DNA of 64,000 nucleotides from Amaurobius ferox (GCA_951213105.1 OX578153.1:54436020-54500019), one strand, 5' to 3'. Shown: positions 22,681 through 34,511, numbered from the stretch's first letter. Made by a program: numbers and translations. The notes: generated from the letters alone by a model not told the origin.

Positions 22681-22980
22681 TATCTCAGATAGCTCATTTG
22701 TATGACCCAGTATTTTTCGGAGGGGGGAAGGGAGGAGTTAACCACATAATTTGATTTTCATTTTTCTAAATATCATGTCTTTTAAATTAAATAAGTTCGA
22801 TGGTTTTTTTAGAGGGGTTATGACCCATAAAAACCCATGTGATCCCACTGGTGTGACCGTAAACAATTTTACTAACTTTATAAATTACTATAACGCATTA
22901 CTCGGTATTTACCGAGCTTTGAATAAGCGACCGCTACTTAAATAATACAGATGAAGATAACACTCAATTTCCATACCGCC
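22681..22980. other. Unannotated DNA
   Basis: No recognised feature; a purine tract GGAGGGGGGAAGGGAGGAG lies near 22720. Confidence 0.4.
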
Positions 22981-23655
22981 TGTTTTGAACTAAAATCATT
23001 TCTGCGATCCGTTTATTCCATGCGCAGCTATGCTAATTATACAACGTGGGTTTAATACGCCCTATATAAGCTCTATTCATATGTCCTAAATTAGCGCTCG
23101 ATTGCCGGTCGTTGACAGAACGACAGAGTGAAAATACTTGAAGCCGCAAAAAGTAAAAAAAAAATTTACCGCCGAAGTAAAATTCAAAAAATTATTGCTA
23201 TCTCGGAGAATTTTCATTCAATTTAAGCAAAATTTTGGCACAACAATCATAATGATAATATAATACAAAATTTAAAAAAAAAATAGAACTGAGTCTTTTA
23301 AATTATCAAAATTAGAAAACCCATGAATTAAATGCACTTAGTGTGCAATCACCTGTTTCTTTCTCAAGACAAAGCCTGCAATTGAATCGAAGCACCTGTT
23401 CTCGAATTAAAATCTAACGTTAGCGGCCCAAATCAAAAGAATAGATTTACTTTGACAAAATGGCGGAAAACGGGATTTTCGACTTTAAACATTCATAACT
23501 ATTAAGCTAATTCGACTTTTAAGAAAATATCGACAAGGTGCACATTATGGAGACGTGAAGCGCCTCTGTGGCAAATTCCGTCGCTTTCCGACGCTTCAAT
23601 TTTAAATTGCAGACGACAGTGACAGAAACACAAACAAACATCTTTTATTACGTAA
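22981..23655. repeat. Dispersed repeat D, copy 1
   Basis: Shares with 28.44-29.34 kb, in the same order, a TTTAATACGCCCTATATAAG-like block, TTTAAACATTCATAACTATT, an AATCGAC-TTTAAGAAAA block and CAGAAACACAAACAAACATC. No coding capacity was seen. Confidence 0.5.
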
Positions 23656-23764
23656 GGAATCAAATTCTTCATGGCACCTAAGCCACATCAGAGCATGCCA
23701 CACAACATTAACAAACACTATCGCTAGACACTTTCCGACTTGTCTCATTTAACTTTGCAGAATT

Positions 23765-23877
23765 TTATTTGCTAGTTGTATGATGCTAGTACACTGTAAA
23801 ACATTTGCAAGCATATTACTGAAGGTTTCAGGGGAAATAGCTGCTCGTAATAGAGAATAAGTTTCCTGATAGTCATG

Positions 23878-23912
<35 letters not shown>
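23765..23912 (-). repeat. Inverted copy of the 0.7-kb module plus TA microsatellite
   Basis: The reverse complement has ATGACTATCAGGAAACTTAT, CCCCTGAAACC and GTTTTACAGTGTAC as at 690-780. The TA run at 23879-23912 joins it to the reverse-transcriptase fragment. Confidence 0.5.
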
Positions 23913-23916
<4 letters not shown>

Positions 23917-24463
23917 CTCAACATATGAAAAAGGAACCCATATTTTGTCAGAGATACCATATTTCCGGTTTGTTGACGATGTGCTATTGGAGTGTTATGA
24001 AGACACCACCAATTTCGATTTTACTTTTTACCCACCGGAATTGGAATTAATAGAAAATTGTCAAGAAGAAAATGAAGCGGTAAATTTTCTGGACATCTCA
24101 ATAAAAAAACATGGATTATATGGTCATTATACAACGTTATATGACAAAAGAGAATTATATAGAATTAAGATCAATCATCTCATCGAATGGAAAACAAATC
24201 TCACCAAGAATAATTTCAGAAATATCATACTCGGACACTTTAAGAGAAACCAAATTTACAATACGTTTAAAAAGGATTGCAATAATAGCAACATTAAATC
24301 CATAACTGAGGCTTTATATAAACATTATCCTTTATATTTCTTAAAGGATTGTTATAAATCGATTTTCAGGGATCATGTGGATTTTTTGACAGTTTACTTC
24401 ATCAAGCTGCAAGTAAATAAAGTTTATGCGTACCTGCTAGGATTGCACGCATGCATAAGATGA
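23913..24463 (+). pseudogene. Reverse-transcriptase fragment, Penelope-like type (copy 1)
   Basis: The frame starts directly after the TA run and reaches IPYFRFVDDVLLECYEDTT, which carries the FVDD form of the RT motif C with its two catalytic aspartates. VNFLDISIKK follows as the usual downstream FLD-I motif, then a YDKRE block and a C-terminal GHFKRNQIYNTF segment. The fingers and palm motifs A and B are missing, as is any GIY-YIG endonuclease, so this is a 3' remnant. The YDKR-type ending is known to me from Penelope-like RTs of invertebrates; other non-LTR lineages are possible. It is the copy with the recognisable active site. Confidence 0.55.
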
Positions 24464-24720
24464 ACATATATAAGATAGCGAGTTGGGCAGGATTCACTTT
24501 TGGTCCAGTTTCCTTCTGTTGGTTGGTCTTGTTCTTCCGTATCCGGGTGCCTTCGTATTAGCACGCATTGGGGACCAACCTTTGCTTTGTATTGGTACCG
24601 TGAGCGTTTGCCTAGGCTAGAAAAGCAGCTTTAAATGGGAGGGGGAGTCGCAATCCTCCCCAACCATTAAATGCAAAACATTTGGTTATCCCATATTCCT
24701 TTAAATCTTCTTTTTCTTGG

Positions 24721-24768
<48 letters not shown>
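24464..24768 (+). other. 3' flank of RT copy 1 and TA microsatellite
   Basis: Ends with a small hairpin GGGGGAGTCGCAATCCTCCCC-like fold (GGGGGA/TCCTCCCC) at about 24637-24660, followed by the TA run at 24724-24768. RT copy 2 has an equivalent fold and TA run. Confidence 0.45.
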
Positions 24769-24772
<4 letters not shown>

Positions 24773-24799
24773 AATACAATCCTAAAAAGTTCAAAATCA

Positions 24800-25033
24800 A
24801 GAAATAATGAATAACGTAATTTGATCTTAAACCACTTGAACAGATACCGACAATTAAATTCTTCTATATCACAATTTAATAAATGCTTGCGGCAATTATT
24901 CAATAGCACTAAGGAACAATCATATCCCTTACGGTTTATCAAACACTATTATGATATTTTTTGTACAAAATACAGTAATGGAAATTATGTTAATGTTTTA
25001 GATTTGCTGAAAAACAACTCCACTCTTGTCTAA
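24800..25033 (+). pseudogene. C-terminal fragment of a second related RT
   Basis: The frame LNHLNRYRQLNSSISQFNKC, then YPLRFIKHYYDIF, lines up with GHFKRNQIYNTFKKDC and YPLYFLKDCYKSIF of copy 1. It continues past that region to NVLDLLKNNSTLV before its stop. Everything upstream, including the active site, is lost beyond the TA run at 24724-24768. Same strand as copy 1, so two relatives lie in tandem. Confidence 0.45.
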
Positions 25034-25397
25034 GATACTCTATATCTCTTTTGTTGTACGCACTCGTTGTTCACTGTATCATGTCTCATTGATCTTCCTC
25101 TCCGATGTTTTTTTGACTTTGTAGGAACTTATTCCTATTTCTCATTTGGTTGGTTTGTAAATTTTTCATTTTTACTGTTCCTCGTTAGGTGTTGTCTGGG
25201 ATTCGGTCATTTTATCCCCACGGACACGTTCGATTGTTGTTTCGGGCGGACAGCGTTTCTGGGAGTGTTTTCTAGAAGTCAAAGCTAGCTTCTAACCAGG
25301 AAACGGGGTCACAATGCCCCTTGACCTATCTGCAACCCCGTAAACGCAATCATTCTATATTTTTATTTTGTTATTTGTATATATATATATATATATA
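25034..25397 (+). other. 3' flank of RT copy 2 and TA microsatellite
   Basis: Carries the fold GGGGTCACAATGCCCC at about 25306-25321, matching the fold after copy 1, and ends in a TA run at 25378-25397. Confidence 0.45.
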
Positions 25398-25925
25398 ACG
25401 CTTCGCAGACGATAATTACCCGAATATTTCAGAAATGAAGCTGGAATTTTCATGAACGCTTGTAATTGTGGCTTTTCTTGTCAGTTTGCCGAAATTATCA
25501 ACAAAGTAGCTGAAAATAATGAGCAAAAGTTGTGCAGAATATTTCGCAGTGTATGAAGCTAGTATGACTGTTTGTTATTAAATAGAACAAACTAGTGCTT
25601 ACAGTAATATTCTCCACGTCAAATATTGAATTAGGAAGTTTTGGGTCAAGATTTATAAACGCAAACTTCAATAGCATGTTCTATTTAAATACTACAAATT
25701 GCCACCACCTTATAAACACTCTCCAATATTAGGTAGTCCAATACTGTTAGAGAGGATTCGAGTCCTTCTAGGGAGTATAACACACACACACACCTGACCC
25801 TCATCTAGTTATAAACTTAACTCATAGTCTGCTGGCAACGCGTATGCATGGAACTGGGCATTATAAAATTAAAATTCTAGGTCACAAACAAGAAATATTT
25901 TCTTTTGATAGCACTTTAACAAATA
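25398..25925. other. Unannotated DNA
   Basis: No recognised feature; short CA run at 25781-25793. Confidence 0.4.
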
Positions 25926-25929
25926 AAGT

Positions 25930-26294
25930 TGTGATGACCTCGGAATGAAGACTCAGGCATCTTTTGATAAAAAAAACACAATTTTATTCTTAAACTTTAG
26001 AAATCATAAAATAAACTCTATTAACGTAATTTACACATAATAAATCAGCATGTACGTAGTTCACCTTTTCTGCCATCCATACACACCACGTTCTACGCCG
26101 TACCAATTCATATCATCCCGAACTCCCCTCGAATCACCTCGTACTCCTCACTTCGCCTTTTTATAACCTGGTTATCAGCACCCTCTACCGTCCGCAATCT
26201 GAGCTGCTGTTATTTAAATTCAGGCTCTTCTTTCCCCGGGGATGATACTTCTTAAAAATTAAGAAATTGAGAATAGAAATTGTTAACCCTTACA
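25930..26294 (-). mobile_element. Solo LTR with 4-bp target duplication
   Basis: On the minus strand it begins TGTAAGGGTTAACA and ends with GAGGTCATCACA, that is TG...CA. AAGT flanks it on both sides (25926-25929 and 26295-26298). Inside are a TATA box (TATAAAAAGGCGAAG, near 26157-26171) and a polyadenylation signal AATAAAATT near 25980, in the right order for an LTR promoter and 3' end. A 4-bp duplication fits Ty3/Gypsy. No internal retroelement sequence adjoins it, so it is probably a solo LTR left by recombination. Confidence 0.75.
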
Positions 26295-26298
26295 AAGT

Positions 26299-27829
26299 CA
26301 TAGGCGCCGACTTTTAAAAATTATTGGGTTTCCGGAAATTTTAAATTGAATGATCCATGCACTTTTCAGAGGATTTAAGTCTAATTTAAATTTCATTCCG
26401 TTAGATTATCTGGCACAATAAGACGTCTAAAATGCTAAAATGGAGCAAATTATAGTTAAGTACAGAAAAAAAAAATTCTTTAGCTAATTATTTATTTCAT
26501 TTATTTTACATTTGTGGAATATAACTGTGAGACCATAAATAGATCTCACACTTTGGTGAGACAAGTTTATATGTGTAATTTATCATGTACAAAACGGCAA
26601 ACAATACTGCCAGTCTGGATGGCGCCGAGTTTTACAACACGTGAACCCAAAAGGTCACAAAATCATAAATTCAGGGGAGCCAAGACAAGGGGGGGGCGAG
26701 CGGGCCCTTACGAGGATGTGAACCATGCCATTGGATAAAGATTATCCAATGGAAAAGGGTGCTTGTTGCGTCACCCTCAATGCTACAAATGAAAGCAAGG
26801 GGGGAAATGGCACCTCCGAGAAAAGGAGAACCACAACCTGTTACCTAACAAGAACACTAGTCGAGACTTGTGAAAGTACTCGGGCGACAGTGTGATATTA
26901 GATGGAGACATTATTATGACTTGTGCAGATACTAGAGATGACTTAGTAATTACAATAAGAACGACGACTTGTTGAGAATGGAGTAACAGATTAAGAGAAT
27001 GCAATAAGTGCGGGTGTGCACGCCATGAGTACAAAGTTATCGTCGATATTAGAGTCAGTGAAAGAATACTTCGAGTTATTTTGGTGATATGATCGGCGAA
27101 ATACGTGGCGGTGACAAAGCCCAAGACAGACTTGAAGGTATGTGCCCATTGAAAAATCAGGTCTAATACATAATTTTAGGCGAGTTTACCGGTCTTACAT
27201 GATATCTCCGCCCAAATAATTAATATGATAAATTATTTTAATTGCGTATTTAAGTATGTTAGGTATTAATAAATGTTTTCTGTTAAAGTTAAAATGGTGT
27301 AATCCTTTTGGTAACTTAATAATTAATAATTCCTTTACAGGATTCACGAAAAGTAAATAATTGGAGGGTTTTATACATCGGCACATTAATGCAATGTACA
27401 ATTTAATAATAAATCCACTATGTACGAATTTAAGGCTATATTAAGATATTTTATGTTATTGATAATTAATCGAAAAGTTCAACTTCAAGTTTTGTTATAA
27501 AATGCGCACCACAATAACATACAGATACTGTGTGAAATTCCAACTAAATTATCTTTAAAAATAACAAAAAATGCAACATTTATTTTCTGGTATTTTTACT
27601 AATGTCAACAAATTTCTCTTTAAATCATCTTTTAGTTAAAATCTTGTATTCAGAATACAATAAAGAGTCTGAAGGGTAAATTTCTATACACACGACTTTA
27701 TATATTTTAAACGGGGAATGAATAACGAAAGTAATTAATAACAAAATTTGTGCATATATGCGTACATTTTCTCCACCAAATACGCGCAAAAATAATAGGG
27801 GGTGCGAGGAAACCACAATACAATTGATA
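26299..27829. other. Unannotated DNA with small unrecognised frames
   Basis: Frames at 26514-26738 (+), 26783-27124 (-) and 27195-27401 (-) have no recognisable domain. A GC-rich patch at 26675-26720 contains a GGGGGGGCGAGCGGGCCC run. Confidence 0.4.
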
Positions 27830-27950
27830 GTGGTTCAAAAAGGGTATCGAACCCACGAAATTGACGTTGCTGAATGAAGTACATGCATACATCTCCACGA
27901 GGCGCCTGATGTCGCATGGAATAGCCCTGCCATCCCATAACCAATCCAGG
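27830..27950 (-). repeat. Possible tRNA-derived relic (B box)
   Basis: The minus strand contains GTGGGTTCGATACCCTTTTT, where GGTTCGATACC fits a pol III B box with one mismatch, followed by a T run. A convincing A box or cloverleaf was not found. Confidence 0.3.
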
Positions 27951-28439
27951 CTTTCAATTTGTATCCTGCTGCCTAATTAACTCTTGATATCCGAGCGGAA
28001 GAGAAAGGATTGGATGTCACGTACGCTCTTTAGCTTGTAACCTTTCCTTTTACGATTTAACAAGATAGAATCTAATGGATAACATGGCTCCGTAGGAGAA
28101 TATATTGTCCATCGGAAAACAGATCTGTATTAGAGTTGGCGGAATAAGCTTATAGACAATTTAAAATACTTTCAAATAATGAAACGCGATAAATCGAGTA
28201 AATTTCATATGAAATTGAAGTTTCGTTTTTATACTGTCTATAAATACATTAAACTTGGGGGTAAAAAATCTTTGTATTTCAATAGATTCTGAAATATAGC
28301 CGAGAGTTCAGCTAAGATATCTGAAATACACACCCTATATCTCAAGGACAATCTGTATTACAATTAACATCATAGCTAAAATACGAATCTTAGTAGCTAG
28401 TTTAACGGTTTTTTAAAAAGTTCTAAACTTGCCATAACT
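27951..28439. other. Unannotated DNA
   Basis: No recognised feature. Confidence 0.4.
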
Positions 28440-29345
28440 ATCTATCGCATAATCGTTTGCTGTGTGGACGTGATACGCCTTAAATGAGCGCCTATATACG
28501 TCCTTGCCCGCTGTGAAAACTTACAAACGTCTACGCTGCCCCAATTCAAGGGTGTGTATTTCGCTTTTAGCTCATTGCACAAGCACAGGACATGTCGACC
28601 GTTGCGACCTTACCATGTATTGCGCCTTAAATACGCCTTTCATCCTCTGATTGAACATAATATGCCCTGAATAAGCTCCTTTAACCCGTCCAAAATAAGT
28701 TATCTATGCGCGGATGTAATGCGTCGTAAATAAACTCCTTTAACACGTCCAAATTAAGCCTTTCGTCCTCTGCGCGGACGTATAATAATATACCTAAAAT
28801 AAACTCTTTTAACACGTCCTAACATGCAAATGTAGGATGCTAAATTTGTCTAAAATCAATACCGTATTCTCAATAATAAATTATTCTTGCAATTATCAAA
28901 AAGAAATAAGTATCTTTAGCGAAGGAAGTAACATTCAAGAACTGAAGGCTATCTCCAAATGTTTTCTTCCAATCGACGAGATTGTCTAGCGCAACACCTT
29001 TAATGGTAGTTTTAAACGTCAAAACGATACATTTTAAAAGTTCAGGAAGTTAGAATGATGGATTTTAAATCCAGTCCCTGCAGTACCGACTGTCTGCCAC
29101 CTTCTGAGATCTGTCTCAGAATCGTCTGCTGTAATAAATTGATCTGCAAAAAACAAAATTTCAGATAAAGTTCAACTTCAGACATTCATAACTTTTAGAC
29201 AAAATCGAATTTAAAAAAAAAGCTTGCTGACGTGCATGGTAGCATGTGTTCAGCTACCATTGAGCACGATGTGATTTCGCGAATATTGGTAGCTTGAATT
29301 TTCCATTACGCGCGACACACAAACACAAGCATCTTTCTAAGGTAT
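28440..29345. repeat. Dispersed repeat D, copy 2, with degenerate ~85-bp array
   Basis: At 28450-28830 about four degenerate units share GCGCGGACGTAATACGCC-like and AACTCCTTTAACACGTCC blocks. Downstream the sequence matches copy 1 (CAGACATTCATAACTTTTAG, GACACACAAACACAAGCATC). Confidence 0.5.
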
Positions 29346-29689
29346 ATGTGACCCATCCCTAAGAAAGAAAGGCGACAAATTTCCAAAACTGGTGTAAATA
29401 ATGTGACGGGGTCTGAAAATTCCGACATTTATTGATTCTTGGCATTTTTTAAAGATCAAATCGAATACAAAAAAAAATCATTTTATTTCCGAGGTCCAGG
29501 AACTTCCTTCTTCACAAACAGCTACACATGCATATAAAGTGTTGCAGGTTCTTAAGAAAGGCTACTATATAGAGAAGAACACAGCTTAGAAAATCCCAAT
29601 GACTGGAGCTTCGTCTTTTGAATGAAAAGAACGGCAGCAGTAACAGCAGTCTAAGTGGAGCGCAGTCAGCTGTACCGTACGCAGATCTT
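29346..29689. other. Unannotated DNA
   Basis: No recognised feature. Confidence 0.4.
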
Positions 29690-30130
29690 AGCTATTATAT
29701 AACAGCTACGTGGGTCTACTATTACATAACGGCCACGTGAATCGATATCTTACACCTTCGGGTAGACAGGACGGTCTGGGTCGAAGAAGCAACTACCTGG
29801 ACCTTAGCTATTACGTAACAACCACGTGGACCGATACCTTACACCTTCGGGTAGACTGGACGGTCTGGGTCGAAGAAGAAGCTACCTGGACCTTAGCTAT
29901 TACATAACAGCTACATGGACCGATACCTTACACCTTCGGGTAGACTGGACGGTCTGGATCGAAAAAGAAGGTTTCTGGACCTTAGCTATTACATAACAGC
30001 TACGTGGACCTTAACTATTACATAACAGCTACGAAGACCTTAGCTAATACATAACAGCTTCGTGAACCTTAGCTATTACATAGCAGCTACGTAGACCTTA
30101 GCTATTACATAACAGCTACGTGGGCCTACT
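29690..30130. repeat. Minisatellite containing SINE-tail sequence
   Basis: Three units of about 100-120 bp contain CTTACACCTTCGGGTAGACT and GGACGGTCTGGGTCGAAGAA, which matches the tail of the SINEs at 39.5-41.5 kb. Each also has ACCTTAGCTATTACATAACA. Further right only the ~30-bp ACCTTAGCTATTACATAACA plus GCTACGTGG unit repeats. I infer that a SINE end was captured into a growing tandem array. Confidence 0.75.
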
Positions 30131-30467
30131 AAATACATCTAAGAACTCTTTCAAAAGAAGAGTCGTCCAGTTTGTTTGTTTTTTTACATTATTGTGACCA
30201 TACATTTTCTACACATAACGTGGTTCGAAATAGGTTCAGGAGGTCTTAAAATATGTTCGTCCTCCAAGACTTGGAATGGAATTTTTCGAGAACCAACCTT
30301 TTTTCTGTATAATACCATGAGAAAGAAAAAAGAAAACGAAGTATAGAATAGAAGCAAACCCGGTGCGTTCTTCGATCTCGGAAACAAACTACATACATTT
30401 TCAAAAATTTATTTTTCACATTTACATCTACACAATATGCGCAGTAACTACCCAAATTAGATCCAAA
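30131..30467. other. Unannotated DNA
   Basis: No recognised feature. Confidence 0.4.
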
Positions 30468-30532
30468 ATATATATATATGAATATATATATATCCGTGTA
30501 TATATATAAAAGATTAAGGATACTTTGCAAAT

Positions 30533-30585
<53 letters not shown>

Positions 30586-30602
30586 ATGTGTGTATGTATG
30601 TA

Positions 30603-30650
<48 letters not shown>

Positions 30651-30660
30651 TACACACACA
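30468..30660. repeat. Compound TA/TG/TATG microsatellite
   Basis: Blocks of TA, TG, TATG and TA again. The long tyrosine/isoleucine-rich frames over it are artefacts. Confidence 0.95.
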
Positions 30661-30834
30661 AACACTTAAACGTACAAAAGTTTTGTCTGACATCTAAGGA
30701 TCCCACCGACATTGTTACGATTAATACACGGTTTGTGATTACATCACGATCACCACACTTTTCTTAGGCTATATCGATTAAAGTAAAAAAATTTCTAATT
30801 ATACTTTTAAAAGCATATCTATCAAGTAAATGCC

Positions 30835-31215
30835 ACAATCACAATCACCGTACTTTTCCCTTGCTCTTCACTATCGCCATACTTTTCTCTTGCTATTCAT
30901 TTTACCATACTTTTATGTTGCTATTCACTATCACCATACTTTCCTCTTTCTCTTCACTATCACCATACTTTTCTTGTGCTCTTCACTATCAATATACTTT
31001 CCCCTTGATTTTCAGTGTCAGCATATTTTTCTCTTGCTCTTCACTATCACCATACTTTGCTCTTGCTATTCATTTTACCATACTTTTATGTTGCTATTCA
31101 CTATCACCATATTTCGCTCTTACTCTTCACTATCACCATACTTTACTCTTGCTCTTCACTATCCCTATATTTTTCTCTTGCTATTCAACATTACCATACT
31201 TTTCTCTTATTCTCC
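30835..31215. repeat. 29-bp minisatellite, about 13 copies
   Basis: The unit is close to CTTTTCTCTTGCTCTTCACT plus ATCACCATA. Because 29 is not a multiple of 3 and the unit lacks stops, all three plus frames stay open, producing repetitive frames at 30830-31325 that are not genes. Confidence 0.9.
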
Positions 31216-31959
31216 TCATCAGGAAAGTAATACGAACCCATAAAAAAGAAAGAAGACAGAACAGCAATGCTTGCATCCCAAACAACCTCCTTGGTGCTCT
31301 TCTTCGCTTACCTCTCTTTCTCTAAGTAAATGAGTGTTTGAAGAACTCATTAATTCCCGTTTCAGGCGCCGGAGGAATATTTACGGAGGCTATTAGTATC
31401 ATCACTTTTCCGCCGTTTAACAGCGAGAGCCCCTGTTTTTACGCCCCATCTAGAAATGCGTTGGGAATGATTTAAGAAGATGTGTATCGTATACACGTGC
31501 AACTAGACGAGACAAAATGAAAAAGTTTTGCTGTATATGCAATTACTAAAGGCGGGAAAAGATTCATGGTACAAGCGTGCCATAAGTACATCCAGCATTC
31601 TAGAGCATAGGGAAAAAAAGAAACATTTGTTGATACTAACACATATTTGCATAAAAAGTCCTAATGTGAGCTGCACATGACTTTAGCTACAAGCCTTTAT
31701 GATGTGACTTTTAAAATATATAGGGAGATCAAGAAATCACGCACATGAAATTTTAAATTCATATAATGTACAGGGAAATTTAAATAGTAAAATTTATTTT
31801 TTTCGGCATAAGTGGCACTAATATACCCTTAAAAATATATCAGAAATATCATCTGATGTTTTTAATTCAGACAATCCTGTTCAGATGATCATTACAGGTT
31901 TCTTTGCTATAAATCGAAGACCATGACGTTTTATCAAAGTGAAATAAATTTTATTTTAG
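31216..31959. other. Unannotated DNA
   Basis: No recognised feature. Confidence 0.4.
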
Positions 31960-32185
31960 AAATAATATTTCTCTAGCCATCCTTATGAAAGTGTTCTCTG
32001 TATCGTTATGAAAGTGTGTCTCAGAAGAAATGGCCATGCTCTAAAATGCCTAACAATTCAACAATTACAAAGTTTGAAAAGCGTTTTCGAGAAACTGGAT
32101 CTGTTGCAGATAAAGCGAGAACAGCAGGACTTCCTGAACTCAGGACAAAGAATCTGAAATCATGCGTTGTTAAAACTCTAGCATA
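31960..32185 (+). pseudogene. Relic of a helix-turn-helix domain of an arthropod transposase-like protein
   Basis: The frame ending near 32185 reads SQKKWPCSKMPNNSTITKFE then KRFRETGSVADKARTAGLPE. This resembles the R-RF-ETGSV-DK-R-GRP segment of the DUF4817/HTH region common in arthropod transposon-derived proteins. The surrounding frame stops on both sides and no DDE catalytic part follows. Confidence 0.4.
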
Positions 32186-32640
32186 GATCCAGCCTAAATC
32201 GTAAGGTGGGGAGGGAGGCGGTTTGTTTTAACATAGATAAACAAGAATGTAACAACATTACATCGGTGTACAAATAGGATAGGCTTTCAGCATAGTCAAA
32301 GTAGACAATGGCTTATAGTGACAATTTTTAAATTCAATAAATATTTTTATTTTTTAAATTTTTATTTTGACCACAAAAAAGTATTATTGTAATATATTTT
32401 TATAATTCTTAAAATTAATCGATAGTTACAACTAATTTCGTCATTTTAAAAATTATATCAAAATCTTATTGTAATGAATCATAAATTTAATAAATTGATA
32501 AGTTCGAATAAAATTTGATACGTCACTGAAATAAAATAATATTCATAAGGTGATGATGATCCTGTTTCTAAAGGGAATTGGTCCCCTCCTACATCTAAGA
32601 TGCTTTGCTCTCGATAGCTTTCTGGTGCAATCATGAAAAA
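32186..32640. other. Unannotated DNA
   Basis: A 77-aa minus frame (32479-32712) overlaps the next element and is not recognised. Confidence 0.4.
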
Positions 32641-33640
32641 TCTGATGTGAGCAGCACATGACTTTCCCTGCAGATTCAAATTCACTTTGTAATTTTTTAT
32701 TTCATTATGCATTAAATTGCAGAAAATAAAATGGATAATTTTCTAATATTATATCCAATTCGTTTTTTTTATTACATCTTCGTTTCATTTGGCAACTTAG
32801 TTCACTTTAAATTCTTCAGGTTCTTAAAATTCCAAAAACTACAATATCTCGAGAACGGTTTATCCTACCGTCATTGGATCAGATTTATTCGCTTAGTTGT
32901 CAAATTTTACATCATGTAGAACAAGTACTTAATTAATATATTTCATCAAATTAAGTCATTTATTTCAGAGTTTCACTATCTTGTACATGTAGTATTTTAT
33001 TTTAGATCCAATATATTAGATATGAGGGTCATTTCGCAGAAAAAGGCAAATTATTTTTTACCGAATCGTATCAAAATCTAACCAGCATCACAGTATCCTA
33101 CGAGCGACTTATCCACCATATTTTGTAAAATTTGATCTATTAGTTTGTCAGCTAGAGCGGATACATACAATTTTTGCGGGCCATTTCGCAATAAAGGCAG
33201 ATTCATTTATCCCGAATCGTACCAAAATCTAATCACCACCAGGGTCGCCCACAAATCATTTATCTACCAAATTTTATAAAATTTAGTCGATTAGTTGAAT
33301 TAGAGTGGATACAGTCAATTTTTGAGCGCCATTTCTCAAAAAAAGGCAGGTTCTTTTATCCCGAAACGTAACACAAACTAATCAGCACCAGGGTCACATG
33401 CAAATGACTTACCTACCAAATTTTATGACATTCGGTTCATTAGTTGAGTTAGAGTGGATACATGCATTGCACAGACAGACACACAGACACGCAGACACAC
33501 ACACAGACGTCAGGCTAAAAATAGTTTTTTCGTATTCTAGAAGTCTCGAAACGTGTAAATCCATCGAAAACTCGAGTTGCGATTTTCGGCATGATTCCAA
33601 TACTTTCCCTATACATTACCATGTATTGCAGGGAAAGTAA
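32641..33640 (-). mobile_element. Family B Helentron-like element, copy B6
   Basis: Starts TCTGATGTGAGCAGCACATG after an A run and ends with the hairpin CCCTATACATTACCATGTAT plus TGCAGGGAAAGTAA. It is longer than B1 because the ATTTCGCAAAAAAGGCAGGT-type block occurs three times. Its hairpin end abuts the broken Tc1 on the right. Confidence 0.75.
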
Positions 33641-34434
33641 GAAAGTCCAGTCCTCCTTCACACTCCTATACGGCAGTTACCAGCACTGAGAGAGAAACCA
33701 GATTCGTTGCTAAAGACAGCCTGCCTCAAATCGGACACTGTCTAGACTGGCCCAATTCCATACCAATCCAGGCGGCTCTGCCTATGTTGAGAGGTCAGTG
33801 GTATGCGCATTAAGGGACGGCAACTTCTAATCCCACCTTCTGCCAGTCATCTCTGAATAATGCCCATTGATACAGAATGCATGGAGAATGGCAAATGCAT
33901 TCGAATTGCTTATATCGACGCCATTGGTGTAGACGTGACTCCTCTCCTGACTGCACGATCCTCTCGAGCAGTTGACTGTCTGGCGCGTTTTGCGCCTCTG
34001 CGACGGTTACATAATTCTTCTCTGATCCACTGACTCCAATACCGAGCAACTACCATATCGCTCCGACCAAGATGATGACTAATACGTCTGTTAGGCCAGC
34101 TAGTATCCCTTGGGCCTATGATGCGACATCTCTCTAAATCCGATAATTTTTCGTAGCGCCGCAGTCGAGTACGTCTCAAAGGCATTTTTGTACACACCTT
34201 TCAGTATCAAAGCAGAAAATCCAGTTCCAATTTCCCGTGAGTGAGAACATCGGCCGTTTTAGGTCATTTTAAATGCTACACGATGCGTCGCTCTCATGGA
34301 CGTTGCATGAGCCCTATAACGTTATTGGCGCTGACAATTTGATCATTTGTATAACTCTTAAAACGACATTTGAATACCGAGTTTCGCGGCTGTAGATCAA
34401 TTGTTTTCTGGGTGCAAATATTATTTTGCAACAT

Positions 34435-34436
<2 letters not shown>
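33641..34436 (-). pseudogene. Tc1-like transposase pseudogene (Tc1-1), truncated
   Basis: From 34197 leftward the frame gives YEKLSDLERCRIIGPRDTSW and NRRISHHLGRSDMVVARYWS, the paired HTH region of Tc1 transposases. After frameshifts 33650-33810 reads PLTSQHRQSRLDWYGIG and AVFSNESGFSLSAGN, the block that normally holds the first catalytic Asp (DES), here NES. The D-N and E blocks are absent: the copy stops at family B element B6. A likely terminal repeat (TGTTGCAAAATAATATTTGC) lies near 34410-34434 against a TA run. Confidence 0.65.

Positions 34437-34438
<2 letters not shown>

Positions 34439-34508
<70 letters not shown>
34439..34508. repeat. TA microsatellite
   Basis: About 34 TA units between the Tc1-1 end and the mariner left flank. 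Confidence 0.95.

Positions 34509-34511
<3 letters not shown>

Noticed and set aside
27830..27950. Functional tRNA gene
   Set aside because: Only a B box-like sequence is present; no cloverleaf or A box could be drawn.
30428..31325. Long Tyr/Ile-rich and Phe/Ser/Leu-rich frames
   Set aside because: They follow the TA/TG microsatellite and the 29-bp minisatellite, which stay open in several frames only because the unit lacks stops.
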